Source: Brachycybe producta (taxonomy: Eukaryota; Arthropoda; Diplopoda; Playtdesmida; Andrognathidae). Taken from it: 64,000 bases of DNA. The DNA lies in contig JAUPFP010000012.1 in assembly GCA_036925085.1 (NCBI GenBank), forward strand, positions 4,835,460 to 4,899,459. Direction: 5' to 3'. Under the pieces are notes generated by a model, which worked only from the letters and a program-made list of their open reading frames with translations, was not told the origin of the DNA and did no database searches. The translations under genes were made by a program, and so were the position numbers. Of this stretch, positions 55,501-64,000 are shown one piece after another (positions within the stretch are counted from its first letter, which is position 1; every line of letters starts with the position of its first letter).

Positions 55501-57283
55501 CCGTAGTAGTGTTCAGGACCTCGACTAGGAAGCTGTTGCTGTTACGGCCTTGCATAATGCCGGGGGCCACCCAGACCCCCCTCGAGGCGCGTAGCTTCTC
55601 GTCAGGAGAGACCACGAAAAGATCCTGATCTGTGAGGATCCCAGAGGCCTCTACCTCCACTAGTGTTGTCCCATGGCCAGTGAGCTGTGTTAGCCCTTTG
55701 ACTACTAGGTATTCGTTCGGTTGCTGCATAAGCTTGACTTCAATGGGAGCGGTGTCCGACTCCCCAAGAGTGGCTGGCGTGATTTCTTCCAGGGCACTCT
55801 TGACGTACGCCTGAATACTCTGCCTTCGGAGTGCTGATTCAAAAAGGTCGTCTTCTAAGTAGACTTTATTGGTCTGCATAGACACAAGGAGCTTCAGTGC
55901 CCTACCCAGGTCTCGGCCTAAGATGGCGTCGGGTGGGCCAGTGATAACCAGCAGGCGGCCCGTGGCAGATTGTTTGGCAATTTCCACAGTAGCGGAGACT
56001 TGCCCTGCCACGGCGATGGTGTTTCCTCCAACTCCCTCAATCCTTGGCGGATGGGCCATAGGCTTGATGTTGAGTTGGAGCTGCTTTGCAAGTGCCTTGG
56101 ATATTACACTACCATGAGCTCCGGTGTCTACGAGCATGCGGACCTCTTTGCCATTGATAGTGACAGTGATTTTCGGACTGTCATCACTGACACTATGATC
56201 TCCTATCTCTTGGGGCATGCAAGTATTCTTCAGTTGTCTATATAGGTCTTTCAGCATCCGGCGGCAGCAGGGGCGCCCTTGGAGTGACGTCCCACCACCT
56301 GGGGCCAAGATGGCGACCACCTCATTGGCGGTGCAACCCAAGGCGGCGGTGGCGAGGTTAATGACCTCAAGGGTACCATGCCAGTTAGTTAGGTCATCCA
56401 TTCCCCAGGTTAATTCCGGGATGTAGTCGACCATCATTATTGGCATGCCGGCCGGTGCTCTGTCATAATTGGTTGTCTCAGGAGGCATATCCGGTACCAT
56501 GACCACACTACGGTGGTCCGTATCGGAGGCCTCCCTTGTGAAATCGTAGATCGGGTGCGCGTACTGATGTTCTGTACGCTCATAGTTTGTATAGCGCGGT
56601 ACATAGTACGCGCGCTCTTCAGGTGTCGTATATGGACCTGGTACATGTCGTCTGTAGTATGAATCGTAGCCGGACTCGTACGGCTCTCGGTGCCCGACAG
56701 CGTACGGCGGAGAGTTGTCTGATTCGCTACGATATTGGCGATATTGTGGTGTTGTAGTACATGTAGTCGGTAGTGGTGGCGCAGGCGGCGGTTGGGTGCC
56801 ATTATGAATAATCATCATGTGAGTGATCTGTATTTTTAGTTCATTAAGTTGATGCATGATGGTGTTGAGTTTACAGCCATCACACGACTGTGTGGGAAGT
56901 GGATCTGGTAGTAGCGGAGGTCGCTCCTGTTGATATCTGGAGTAACATGTGGACGACATTAGGCGTCGAAATGTACTATTGTTTGTGGGCCGAGCCGTGC
57001 GCCGTGTAGACTGTTGATGCACATCATTACTTTGGGTGCCGCCACTTCGTGGCACCCACCAGGTCCCAGGTTGAATAACTGGATCTATGGTGGGTCCGAG
57101 TGGGACAGCCACACGTGATGATGCGGCGTATTGTGTATCGTATGTCTGTGATGTTGCATAGGCCCTCCATAATGCTGATGGATATATGCTTCCCCTGGAG
57201 TGCGGAAGAGCTCTCCGGGCGGTCCCAGTTAGTCGTGGGTGAGCATCCATTATGTTAAGGCTTGTGTAACACGTAGTGATCAA
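52562..57283 (-). CDS. pol: Gypsy pol polyprotein (PR-RT-RH-IN)
   Basis: A single 1573-residue frame. The first ~370 residues are Pro/Tyr/Arg-rich without a recognised domain. The aspartic protease motif MLVDTGAHGSV lies near residue 384. Reverse transcriptase follows, with FCVDYRRLNDITKPDNYPLP, MPFGLRNAPATMQR and the catalytic YLDD near 842. RNase H is marked by HTDASAYGIGAILYQQ near 989. Integrase has a zinc-binding H-H-C-C region (CEICQKC near 1241) and the D,D,E residues within WGIDYIGPLP (about 1270), DRGTPF (about 1331) and QGDGLAERTNK (about 1368). The PR-RT-RH-IN order assigns the element to Ty3/Gypsy. Codon use is visibly GC-richer than the surrounding genome. The frame is open throughout. 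Confidence 0.95.
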   Translation of the reverse strand: MITTCYTSLNIMDAHPRLTGTARRALPHSRGSIYPSALWRAYATSQTYDTQYAASSRVAVPLGPTIDPVIQPGTWWVPRSGGTQSNDVHQQSTRRTARPTNNSTFRRLMSSTCYSRYQQERPPLLPDPLPTQSCDGCKLNTIMHQLNELKIQITHMMIIHNGTQPPPAPPLPTTCTTTPQYRQYRSESDNSPPYAVGHREPYESGYDSYYRRHVPGPYTTPEERAYYVPRYTNYERTEHQYAHPIYDFTREASDTDHRSVVMVPDMPPETTNYDRAPAGMPIMMVDYIPELTWGMDDLTNWHGTLEVINLATAALGCTANEVVAILAPGGGTSLQGRPCCRRMLKDLYRQLKNTCMPQEIGDHSVSDDSPKITVTINGKEVRMLVDTGAHGSVISKALAKQLQLNIKPMAHPPRIEGVGGNTIAVAGQVSATVEIAKQSATGRLLVITGPPDAILGRDLGRALKLLVSMQTNKVYLEDDLFESALRRQSIQAYVKSALEEITPATLGESDTAPIEVKLMQQPNEYLVVKGLTQLTGHGTTLVEVEASGILTDQDLFVVSPDEKLRASRGVWVAPGIMQGRNSNSFLVEVLNTTTGPLTLASGEVIAHVQKDYCFETVEVKTTSNADPIMTKESGAKFDEAMQLGPRLRNGQRRILMDLLRSYRDVFALETSELGCTNLTEHRIDTGDHAPVREPLRRSGPEQREIIRKTVEEMLKSGVASESKSPYASAVVLVKKKDGQWRFCVDYRRLNDITKPDNYPLPRIDDALDSLRGSRIFATLDMISGYWQFEVAKEDREKTAFITPGGLFEFNRMPFGLRNAPATMQRALDILLAGHKWETCLVYLDDIIVFGATFEQFMERLDCVLGLLREAGLKLHPEKSFFGYDEVLYLGHIISKEGVRPDPRKVVAISDLAAPTNVKEVKRFLGMAGFYRRFIVNFAHIAKPLTDMTKKGLPFLWTIDREAAFTLLKTKLVTAPILAIYDPDAEIKMHTDASAYGIGAILYQQSPSKELQILGGVSRVLRDAELNYSTTDKECLAVVYGIVKFRPYLFNKAFVIVTDHHALCYLKTAQRLQGRLGRWQLLLQEYDYTVVYKAGITHVDADCISRSPVDVPEDWKLQATPDDLDDSVVYAVTLRWDWSVEQTRDPNVTQIKTELRNNPSTELHHTYVIIDEVLCALVYQGSITPKLVTVVPKHLVPEVLRLLHDSPEAGHFGQDKTLEKVCQRFFWPTWKQDTIEYVRTCEICQKCKTPQSKLPGFLHEMEIGDPGECWGIDYIGPLPKSLGGVKHIILAVDYATRFCFARAVHSQSAKTTKNFLQDTIVYLIGMPRRIITDRGTPFTAKDTQALCDELGIKHATTTAYFPQGDGLAERTNKTIMQTVKRLLTPEKGQRDWYFHLQAATFAYNTATHTSTKFSPYRLMFGREARLRIDNRAPLLPKVMDSNPAAPSVVATEEVEIARANLHEAHLRQKKYYDARRKTPHTYKIGDPVLVRDQRIVPDETKKLRYSYRDGYTVTKIISDTVLELEHEDTFGRLIRDTVNIVHIKPKQLRTVVQGLEGEDKSSSPQQEEPTSSPQ

Positions 57284-59096
57284 TGTAAGTCGGTGTTATG
57301 TAGGTTTGGCCGTTGATCTCGCTGTAGATTGCAGTCTTTTCGTCGGCAACCGACACTATCGTACCCTTATACACTGAGTGACGATAGTTTCCCTACGTTT
57401 AATAAAGATGGTATCGTTGTTTAAGTGGCTGTGTTGGTGTTGGCGTTGTTCTTCAGTTGGGTGTGACGATCCCAACTGGTACAGTGTGTTTGTAAATTCT
57501 TTATTGAGTATCAATTTTGGTAAGATCTCTCTCTACACGTGGTATTTGGTGACCACGTGGAGGTTATAAGAATCCCCAAAAGTCTCGATGAAGAAACAAC
57601 AGATGTACAATGCAATTGCGAGCGTGGTACACCACCCAATCGAAATTGCACTGCGGAAAGTGAATTAGAAATGGAAGTGTATTGCAGTTGCCTGATGAAG
57701 AGTAAAGCTAGAGCGCGGTGCCCGCACTTTTAGTTTTACTTAGAAACAAGAATGAAGAGTGTGTGTGTGAAGAACACACAAAGAACAAAAAGTTCAAGAT
57801 GGCTGAACTTTTTAAATGCACAAACAAAGGAGAAGTTCAAGATGGCTGAACTCTCCAAAGAAGCAAGAAAAGAAAGCTGTTTTACTTTGAAAGTTTAAAA
57901 CTTAGGTGCGGTGCCCGCACATCAAAAGTTTCAATTTAGTTTTATTAAAACAGTAAAACAGTGTAGAAATTGAAGTGTGTTCAACAAGATAAATACTTGG
58001 TGAACCAGAAGAAATGTTCAGACTGGAGAAATTTTGAGTCCTCACTGCTGGATGGCTCTGGATGAAAAGACAGAGTCAGTGCCCAGTGAGGGACTATGTT
58101 GAGTAGAAGGAAGAAGTCCGTAGGTGGCGCTGAGGTGGCTACTTCCGGTTCAGTTTATTGCAATGTCCAAAAATTGATGATTGAAAAGTTCCTCCGGGGC
58201 ACGTTTTTATGGTGGCCAGGAGAAAGACACAAAAAGAGAGAAAATTCAAAGAAAAAGAGAAGTTTTCTCTAACAAGAGGAACTCCGCCAGGGGGCGCGTG
58301 AGTGCAATCCTCCGGAAGAGAAGAGAAGAGAAGAGAACACAAAAAGATGAGAGAAGGTACAACAATGAGTCACATGGAGCGAAAAACCGCTCCGTTGGCG
58401 CTTTTTGAAGAGTGTCCGGTCGATCCAAGATGGCGGCCGGGCTTCAGTGTTGTCCAATGGAGAAAGTTCATGTGATGATGCATTGAGGTGATGATGATGA
58501 AGAAATTGAAGAACATGACTTGGGACATAGAGGGTCCCAAGGGAAACACAAGTGTAAAAACAAAGAACAAAGAAAAGGGGGGACAAGAAAGTCCCACGTG
58601 GCTAGAAAAAGTGTGTTTTAAGCTTGTAAGCCCCCTAACAATGAAATAGAGCTAGGGAGAATCTTGCTTGAAAATTAAAGATGAAGAGTGAAGATAATAG
58701 GACATTTTAAAAGACACACACGTCCTTTAAAAGCCTATTACTAGATGAATAGATTAGTAGATGAGATTTGTTTGCTCATCTCATAATGAGACTGCAAACT
58801 CCTCTCGGAGAGTAAGAAGAATTTGTTTAAAGTGTTGCCCACGTGGTGTGGGTTTCACTTTGAAAATTAAAGAAGAGTGAAGGTGACAGTGGGTGATTGT
58901 AATGGAAACATGAAATACAAAAACACGGACGGAAACACGTGTGTCCAAACGGTTGTCCACTTTCCGAGTGCTAAGCGGTCAGCAGACAAAAGTTCGTTCC
59001 CACGTGTCTCTAAGGACAGGACACAGAATCGCGCGGTCGACACGTGGTGTGTGTAGCCACAAGTCTCTTTCGCGATTCCACAAAAACGGTACCATG

Positions 59097-59452
59097 CGGT
59101 TGGCTTTGACGTGATCGAGGGCCTCCATACATGATCCCAACATAAAAAGGCGCCACGCGGTTGGCTTTGACGCTATCGAGGGCCTCCATACGTGGTTCCA
59201 ACACAAAGGACGCCGCGCGGTTGGCTTTGACGTGATCGAGGGCCTCCATACGCGGTTTTACAAAGGCGCCACGTGGTCGACTTTGACGCTATCGAGGGTC
59301 TCCACACGTGGTTCCAACACAAAGGACGCCGCGCGGTTGACTTTGACGTGATCGAGGGTCTCCATACGCGGTTTTACAGACAGGCGCCACGCGGTTGACT
59401 TTGACGCTATCGAGGGTCTCCATACGTGGCTCCAACATAGAAAGGACGGACG
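59097..59452. repeat. ~59-bp tandem array, 6 units in alternating pairs
   Basis: Units begin GGTTGRCTTTGACG; odd units continue TGATCGAGGG, even units CTATCGAGGG, giving three ~118-bp dimers. It lies in the leader of the Gypsy element, close to the primer-binding site. Confidence 0.85.
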
Positions 59453-59533
59453 AAGCCTCGTGAGGCACAATCACGAGACTTAGGACAAAGGACGGCTTCT
59501 GTTTACAGGTCGGAGAAGGCAGATGGAGCTATA

Positions 59534-59549
59534 CCCCGCACCTCCACCA
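59534..59549 (-). promoter_or_regulatory. Primer-binding site, tRNA-Ala type
   Basis: Two bases inside the 5' LTR, the element's sense strand reads TGGTGGAGGTGCGGGG. Its first 12 bases complement the usual animal tRNA-Ala 3' end (GCACCUCCACCA). Confidence 0.7.
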
Positions 59550-59551
59550 AA

Positions 59552-60239
59552 TGTGAGCTTTTGACATCAACCAATATTTTATTACCAACCTTTAGATGAC
59601 ATTTTCTACTTTTCGTTTCTTCTCTGAGCAGTATGACACCTGCACAGAGAAGATCCGAGCTGTAGAGAGAGCTGGATGGAGATAGATTGAAGTCACTCTT
59701 CTGCATGGGGGTGAAATCAATGCAGGAGAGTGGCGGCCATCTCTCTCTCTTCCGGTTGATGCTGATATACATCTTCTCCATCGGTATTCCGACTAGAGAA
59801 GATGTTGTAGCTGCTGAGAATCGTATAGCTCCTGCCCTATGAAACCTCCGGCCTCTGAAGAGAAGTTATTAGCATAAAGACATAGAGACAACGCTACTTC
59901 TTATTACAACACTTTTATTCATTCCTTGTAAGAAGTACAGATACAAGGGTGAATAGTAAAATACTAACTGGAAATCCTCAGGCCCATGATTTGGAATGTA
60001 TCGCAAAAACAGGCAAAGGAAAGAACTGAGGAACAAAGAGGAACATGGTCCTTTTATACCTTGGACCTGTGTACACCTGCGAGGCGTAACCAGGTCCAAG
60101 TGACCATGGTCCTTTACGTATCAATCCGCCACTTGGGCATGAGTCAGAAAGGTGAGTCAGAGAGGAGGGAGGGACGGTTGAGAGTTGTTTACCCCCCAGG
60201 CTATGGTTTTGGCGGGATCACGATTTACAGGGTGTTACA
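59552..60239 (-). mobile_element. 5' LTR of the Gypsy element
   Basis: 688 bp, identical on reading to 50189-50876, including the TATA box (about 60050-60058) and the poly-A signal. It would drive transcription leftwards across the element. Confidence 0.9.
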
Positions 60240-60350
60240 CAATGCACCTTCGCGTATATAGTAGAGTGTTGACTATCGAACAATTTGGAACAAATGAGAA
60301 ATTTACTTCCTCAGAAAAAAAAAATGCTTGAGTCGCAATGCTCCACTATG
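60240..60350. repeat. 111-bp direct repeat, right copy
   Basis: Identical to 50078-50188, including the run of ten A. The sequence continues TGTGCTGTAATGC, so the unoccupied site presumably read ...CACTATGTGTGCTG.... Confidence 0.95.
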
Positions 60351-60626
60351 TGTGCTGTAATGCAACTTCAGAATGGTAGCTCGAGTAGATGTTTTAGTCC
60401 AGACCTGGCAAACTCGCGAGTCGCATGTGACTCGCCACATTTTTGCGAGCAAGCATGCTACCATTTTTCAGAACTCGCAAGTAGAAAATGTTTGAGATAT
60501 TTTGTTCTCTTATTTCACGTTGACGTTTCCACTGTCTAGAAAACTTTGCAAATGGAAGTAGTTGATCTCCAGTGCAGCAATGAATTAAAACCATCAAAAT
60601 TAAACTTACAGCACGTACATTGCCTG

Positions 60627-60875
60627 TAGGGCAAGTGGTTTTAGGGTTAATGTCCTTTTAAGGCAAGTGGTTTTAGGGTTAATGTCCTTTTAAGGCAAGT
60701 GGTTTCAGGGCAAGTGTCCCTTTAGGGCAAGTGTCCCTTTAGGGCAAGTGTCCCTTTAGGGCAAGTGTCCCTTTAGGGCAAATGTCCCTTTAGGGCAAAT
60801 GGTTTTAATGCAAATATCCCTTAAGGGTAAATGGTTTTAGTGCAAACATTTTTTAAGGGCAAATGGTTTTAGGGA
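60627..60875. repeat. ~19-bp minisatellite with higher-order variants
   Basis: Begins with ~37-bp units (AAGTGGTTTTAGGGTTAATG...), then five or more GGGCAAGTGTCCCTTTA units, then decayed AAATGGTTTTA forms. Confidence 0.85.
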
Positions 60876-61339
60876 ATGTCTATATCCTCAATGAACTCAA
60901 TACTCAAACTACTAATACCTAGTTTCTGTTATAAGTAACAACTGCAGTTAAAATGATAACCAAAGTTGATTTTTAGTGGAAACAAATACATCAATGCATT
61001 TGTTTCCACTTTCCCTTTCCATCACCAGTCAGGCAGGGCATGCCACTCATAGTCACCAATTTTGATGAAAATTAAATTGTGTGTAGTGATTACAAAATAA
61101 TTAGACTTTTATTTTTTATTTTGCCATATGACTATTTTTTGTTGAGAAAAAAATTCCCAAAGTTTGGGTATCTGATGCAAAAATGCATTTTTCTGTAAAA
61201 TTTTAATTTAATTTTAATTAAAATTTTAATTTTCTCGTAAACCGTAAGACAGATTTGTATGAGATTTTCAGGTTGTTAAAATATTTTCTATACTTTGCTT
61301 ATGATGCTATGATCAAGAGAGTCATATTTACTCGTAATG
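60876..61339. other. Intergenic, no gene seen
   Basis: AT-rich; a palindromic TTTTAATTTAATTTTAATTA tract near 61200. Confidence 0.4.
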
Positions 61340-61425
61340 TATATTGCATAGTGTTCCCAATTTGAGATATTATACTGTGTAAGGCTATCACTATCACACC
61401 CGTCGAAGACGGGCTTTCGTTCTAG
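61340..61425 (+). mobile_element. Helitron-like 3' terminus
   Basis: The hairpin CCCGTCGAAGACGGG, then CTTTCGTT and CTAG, followed by T. The preceding ~90 bp match the minus-strand terminus at 6707. The 5' end was not found. Confidence 0.65.
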
Positions 61426-61528
61426 TACAACACAATTTACAGCATTATTGACTGGTTAAAATTTCCTTTCCTGATTTAAACAACAATTTTTCTTAAGCTT
61501 TAACTTCATTCACGCGACGTGGAGCGAT

Positions 61529-61880
61529 CTACCTCGAGCGACCGTCAGCGCACAGGCGCGTCTTCATACCATATGCAAGCAAATATTAGCAACTTGTCAA
61601 AGTGTCGCGACTTGCTACTCAGTCGCCATGCTTCTGTTCAAACAGAAGCTTCAGGTCGCAAACGTTTCAAGTCGCTACCCAACAACCAATCAGAGACCAG
61701 ATTTTTTTGCATATGGCGTCTTCGACGCCATTTTTTATGACATCACATACACCATAAAGACACGCCCAAAACGTTTGTAGGTGCAGCACATATGTGGTGT
61801 GTACCAGTGACTAGCAGCTTCCTACTTCAAGTCGCTATGCTAGTCACTAGTTGTATTCGCAGATGCTACGCTCAAGGTAG
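61529..61880. repeat. TIR repeat, copy 2 (sister at 1.0 kb)
   Basis: CTACCTCGAGCGACCGTCAG at left and complement CTACCTTGAGCGTAGCATCT at right. It has an extra ~65 bp relative to copy 1, centred on GCTTCTGTTCAAACAGAAGC, a perfect small hairpin. Confidence 0.65.
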
Positions 61881-61894
61881 CAGGTATTATTAAT

Positions 61895-62495
61895 ATTATT
61901 GTTACGATGGCAAAAGGCGCAAGCGCCCATGACGCCAACGGGGGAGGGGAAACAATACAAAAATAGGAACACAATTAATCCTTGTAGTGGATCTAACCAA
62001 CACATTAAATGCTAAATAAATTAATAATTAATAAATTACACTATGTATATAAAAATAGAAAACAATATAGTACAATACATGAATGATAGCGAGCTAAAAA
62101 CCCAATAATAAGCAATAACAGTACATGGCAAGATCACTTCTGAAAAGAGTACCCTCAAATAAGAAGAAAAAAAATAGAATAAGCACATGTTAAACAGATA
62201 TGAGGATAAAGCAATTAAATTATACGTAAATATATCCCAACCAGATAACAACAATACAAAAATAAATACCATCAATATTTCTCTAACATACATGTATATA
62301 AATCTAAAAGCTCTAACGAACAAAACGGCCAGACAATAACTGGGAATACGAGGAAGATCATAAGGAGGAGACCCATTTAAATCCCGGACAGTTTGAACAA
62401 AAAACGAGAAGAAATATGGGTTAGTTTTGGCAAAAGGGACTTTGTAACAGAGATAGGATGGACTACGTCGTGATGTTCCAGCTTTACACAACATG
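61895..62495 (-). mobile_element. LINE 3' end (CR1/L2-type)
   Basis: On the minus strand, the frame from 62494 begins TSRRSPSYLCYKVPFAKTNP then FFSFFVQTVRDLNGSP, which fits the conserved last segment of CR1/L2-group reverse transcriptases (R-T--Y--SFFPRTI--WN-LP). The following ~100 codons are a hydrophobic translation of an AT-rich 3' UTR. The element ends near 61900 in GCGCTTGCGCCTTTTGCCAT and a TAATATTA tail. Strongly 5'-truncated. Confidence 0.5.
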
Positions 62496-62499
62496 GTGG

Positions 62500-63773
62500 C
62501 TAGTGAAAGCAGTCTTATTTTATTTTACTTAATGAGGGATGAATACTTTACAAGATGTAGCATTGCCGAACTGAAAGAGATTCAAAATCATTTAAACCAA
62601 GTTAAATATTTTAAAAATGGAAACACTAAAGCACACTTTCTAACTTGACTACAGTATAGTTAACTGTAAAATTGGTATAAGATAAGACGTTGCGTTGCAC
62701 CTGCATGGCTAATTCAAAGCAAATGGTTTATTCTTATATTATTACAGCTGTCTGGCGTTTGCAATGCCTTTTAGCACTTACTAGGTATTAACTAGATTGT
62801 TGTAAGGGGGGTTGGTGGGGGCCCTTTAGCATTCACTTTTATCTGACATAGGCCTATAATGGTATATGGCTTCTTACTCTCCTACTTGACAGACCGAGTT
62901 TTTAAGAGAGACAGAGAGGAAGAGAGAGAGCTTTCTTTCCAAGTAGATGCAACTATTTCCAGTTCATAAAGCAAGCTTTCGAAAGAAAGTACCACTATTT
63001 TTAAATCAATTTTATTCACTCTTCTTTGTCTGGCTTTTTTTTTTTTCTTCTTCAAGTAGCCTGATGTTTTGGTGTTTCGTCTTTTTTTATTGTGTTAACT
63101 TTTTCGGATAGAGTTGAGTTGTGTATGAAAGAGAAAAAAAAGAGAAACACAACACAAAGTGAAAATGTGGAAGTTCTATGCTGTAAAGCTTAACCACTTT
63201 AACATTTACACTTTTTTTTAACAAAAAATAAAGTCTAATGCAGTCTACTTCTGCATGGAGGCTATATGCTGCTTTGGCAAAAGTGTTACAACTCGCTAGA
63301 ATTTTTTTGTTTGTTTGTACTATGCATTGCAATATGTTACATTTATGTCATTGGTATTTTAGTACAGCCCATGTTTTTTTATTTTATGAAAACAAAAATA
63401 TGAAGTTGGTTGTTTGTTGGATACGGATGAGTAGGCCTACCGCGTTTAACAGCTGAGCTTTTTTTATTCTTAAAGCCGCTATTACACTAGCAACTTTTGA
63501 TGCAAGAAAACTTGCAATGTGACATGCAACTTCAATGTTTATAGTGTGATATGACATGCAACTTGATGAAACTTAACTTTAACTAGTGCGAGACTTAGTC
63601 TAACCGAGTTGAACAGGTTCAACTTCTGATGGACTTTTCATGTAACTTTCTGACAAACAACCAATCAGGCCGTTTGCCGGAAATAACATATGTAACATTG
63701 AACGAATTCCCGGTTTCATGACTTTCGGTTTACGAACTTCCTGTTAGTTGATCACAATGTGGACACAAACCGA
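62500..63773. other. Intergenic, no gene seen
   Basis: (GA)n-like patch near 62910; a GCTATTACACTAGCAACTTTTG stretch near 63478 looks like the edge of another MITE, whose partner end was not found. Confidence 0.4.
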
Positions 63774-63979
63774 GGGGGCAGACATTGAAGAAAATTATGT
63801 ACGATTTTCACTAAGATTCACAGCAGAATCGTGTGGATGCAAAGTCATTTTACTTTTTAACTGCATTTTACTTGGATATCCAGAATAGAATTGAAATTTT
63901 AAAATTCAGTAAAACGCGGATTAAAAGTAAAATGGCTTCCGATACCTTACGAGATTCACCCGAATGTGTCGGCCCCTTG
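63774..63979. mobile_element. MITE family Q, copy 2 (no array)
   Basis: GGGGGCAGACATTGAAGAAA at left, AATGTGTCGGCCCCTTG at right, 206 bp. Its centre has one GATTTTCACTAAGATTCAC where copy 1 has 17 tandem units; the rest aligns with 39613-40320. Confidence 0.8.
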
Positions 63980-64000
63980 AAATAAACGAAGTTTTAAAAA

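Larger units (their letters stand above)
57284..59551 (-). other. Gypsy leader region
   Basis: About 2.27 kb between the 5' LTR and pol with no long frame. A GCGGTGCCCGCAC word occurs twice (about 57714 and 57906) and AAGTTCAAGATGGCTGAACT is repeated (about 57791 and 57833). The part next to the LTR carries a ~59-bp tandem array. It is unusually long for an untranslated leader. Confidence 0.6.
50189..60239 (-). mobile_element. Ty3/Gypsy LTR retrotransposon, looks whole
   Basis: A 10.05-kb element on the minus strand. Its two 688-bp LTRs, read side by side, show no difference. A tRNA-Ala-type primer-binding site is present beside the 5' LTR, along with a 2.3-kb leader, a long pol frame and a further frame before the 3' LTR. 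Identical LTRs mean a very recent insertion. No breaks were seen in pol. No classical Gag with zinc knuckles was recognised, so it may depend on an unusual structural protein or on other copies. Confidence 0.9.

Noticed and set aside
58979-59474. Several overlapping short frames with repeated peptides
   Set aside because: They are translations of the ~59-bp tandem array in the Gypsy leader.
62036-62494. Multi-pass membrane protein
   Set aside because: The first part matches the end of a LINE reverse transcriptase; the hydrophobic remainder is translated AT-rich 3' UTR.

Overview
This is eukaryotic, almost certainly invertebrate animal DNA. It is AT-rich, has long poly-A/T runs and many microsatellites, and shows no operon-like packing. 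It carries a typical metazoan repeat mix: Ty3/Gypsy LTR elements, hAT-, piggyBac- and mariner-type DNA transposons, Helitron-like termini, RTE-like and second-type LINE 3' ends, and a tRNA-derived SINE. I cannot name the species. No conserved housekeeping gene or functional RNA gene was recognised.

Region by region. 0-17 kb holds the most gene-like content: three minus-strand reading frames for short secreted proteins at 1.9-2.4, 4.4-4.7 and 14.8-15.2 kb. The last two are clear paralogues inside a duplicated block. All three begin with a hydrophobic signal peptide (MRxLL...), followed by a basic, Trp/Phe-rich stretch and an acidic or Pro-rich tail. Between and inside them lie a TTAA-flanked MITE, CAGTGGCGTAGC-type hAT elements, two solo LTRs of one family (5567-6230 and 13279-14057), a ~190-bp tandem array and several TIR elements. 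17-31 kb is nested MITEs, Helitron-like elements, a mariner remnant that keeps only the DNA-binding half of its transposase, and a 550-bp foldback element. 31-50 kb is mostly intergenic low-complexity DNA with many MITEs, a hAT element with a perfect 8-bp target duplication, a 17-unit 30-bp minisatellite, an RTE-like LINE tail and a SINE. 50.2-60.2 kb is one large, young-looking Ty3/Gypsy element on the minus strand, with LTRs that read as identical, a single 1573-residue pol frame and an unassigned downstream frame. It is bounded by identical 111-bp direct repeats. 60.2-64 kb returns to small repeats and a second LINE tail.

The strongest candidate for something undescribed is the secreted-peptide cluster: duplicated, with more replacement than silent changes between its two closest members, and of no family I recognise. 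The second is the exact 111-bp duplication abutting both ends of the Gypsy element, which is far larger than any integrase target duplication. Most other signals are transposon biology, including a minisatellite that grew inside one copy of a MITE while a sister copy at the end of the window lacks it.
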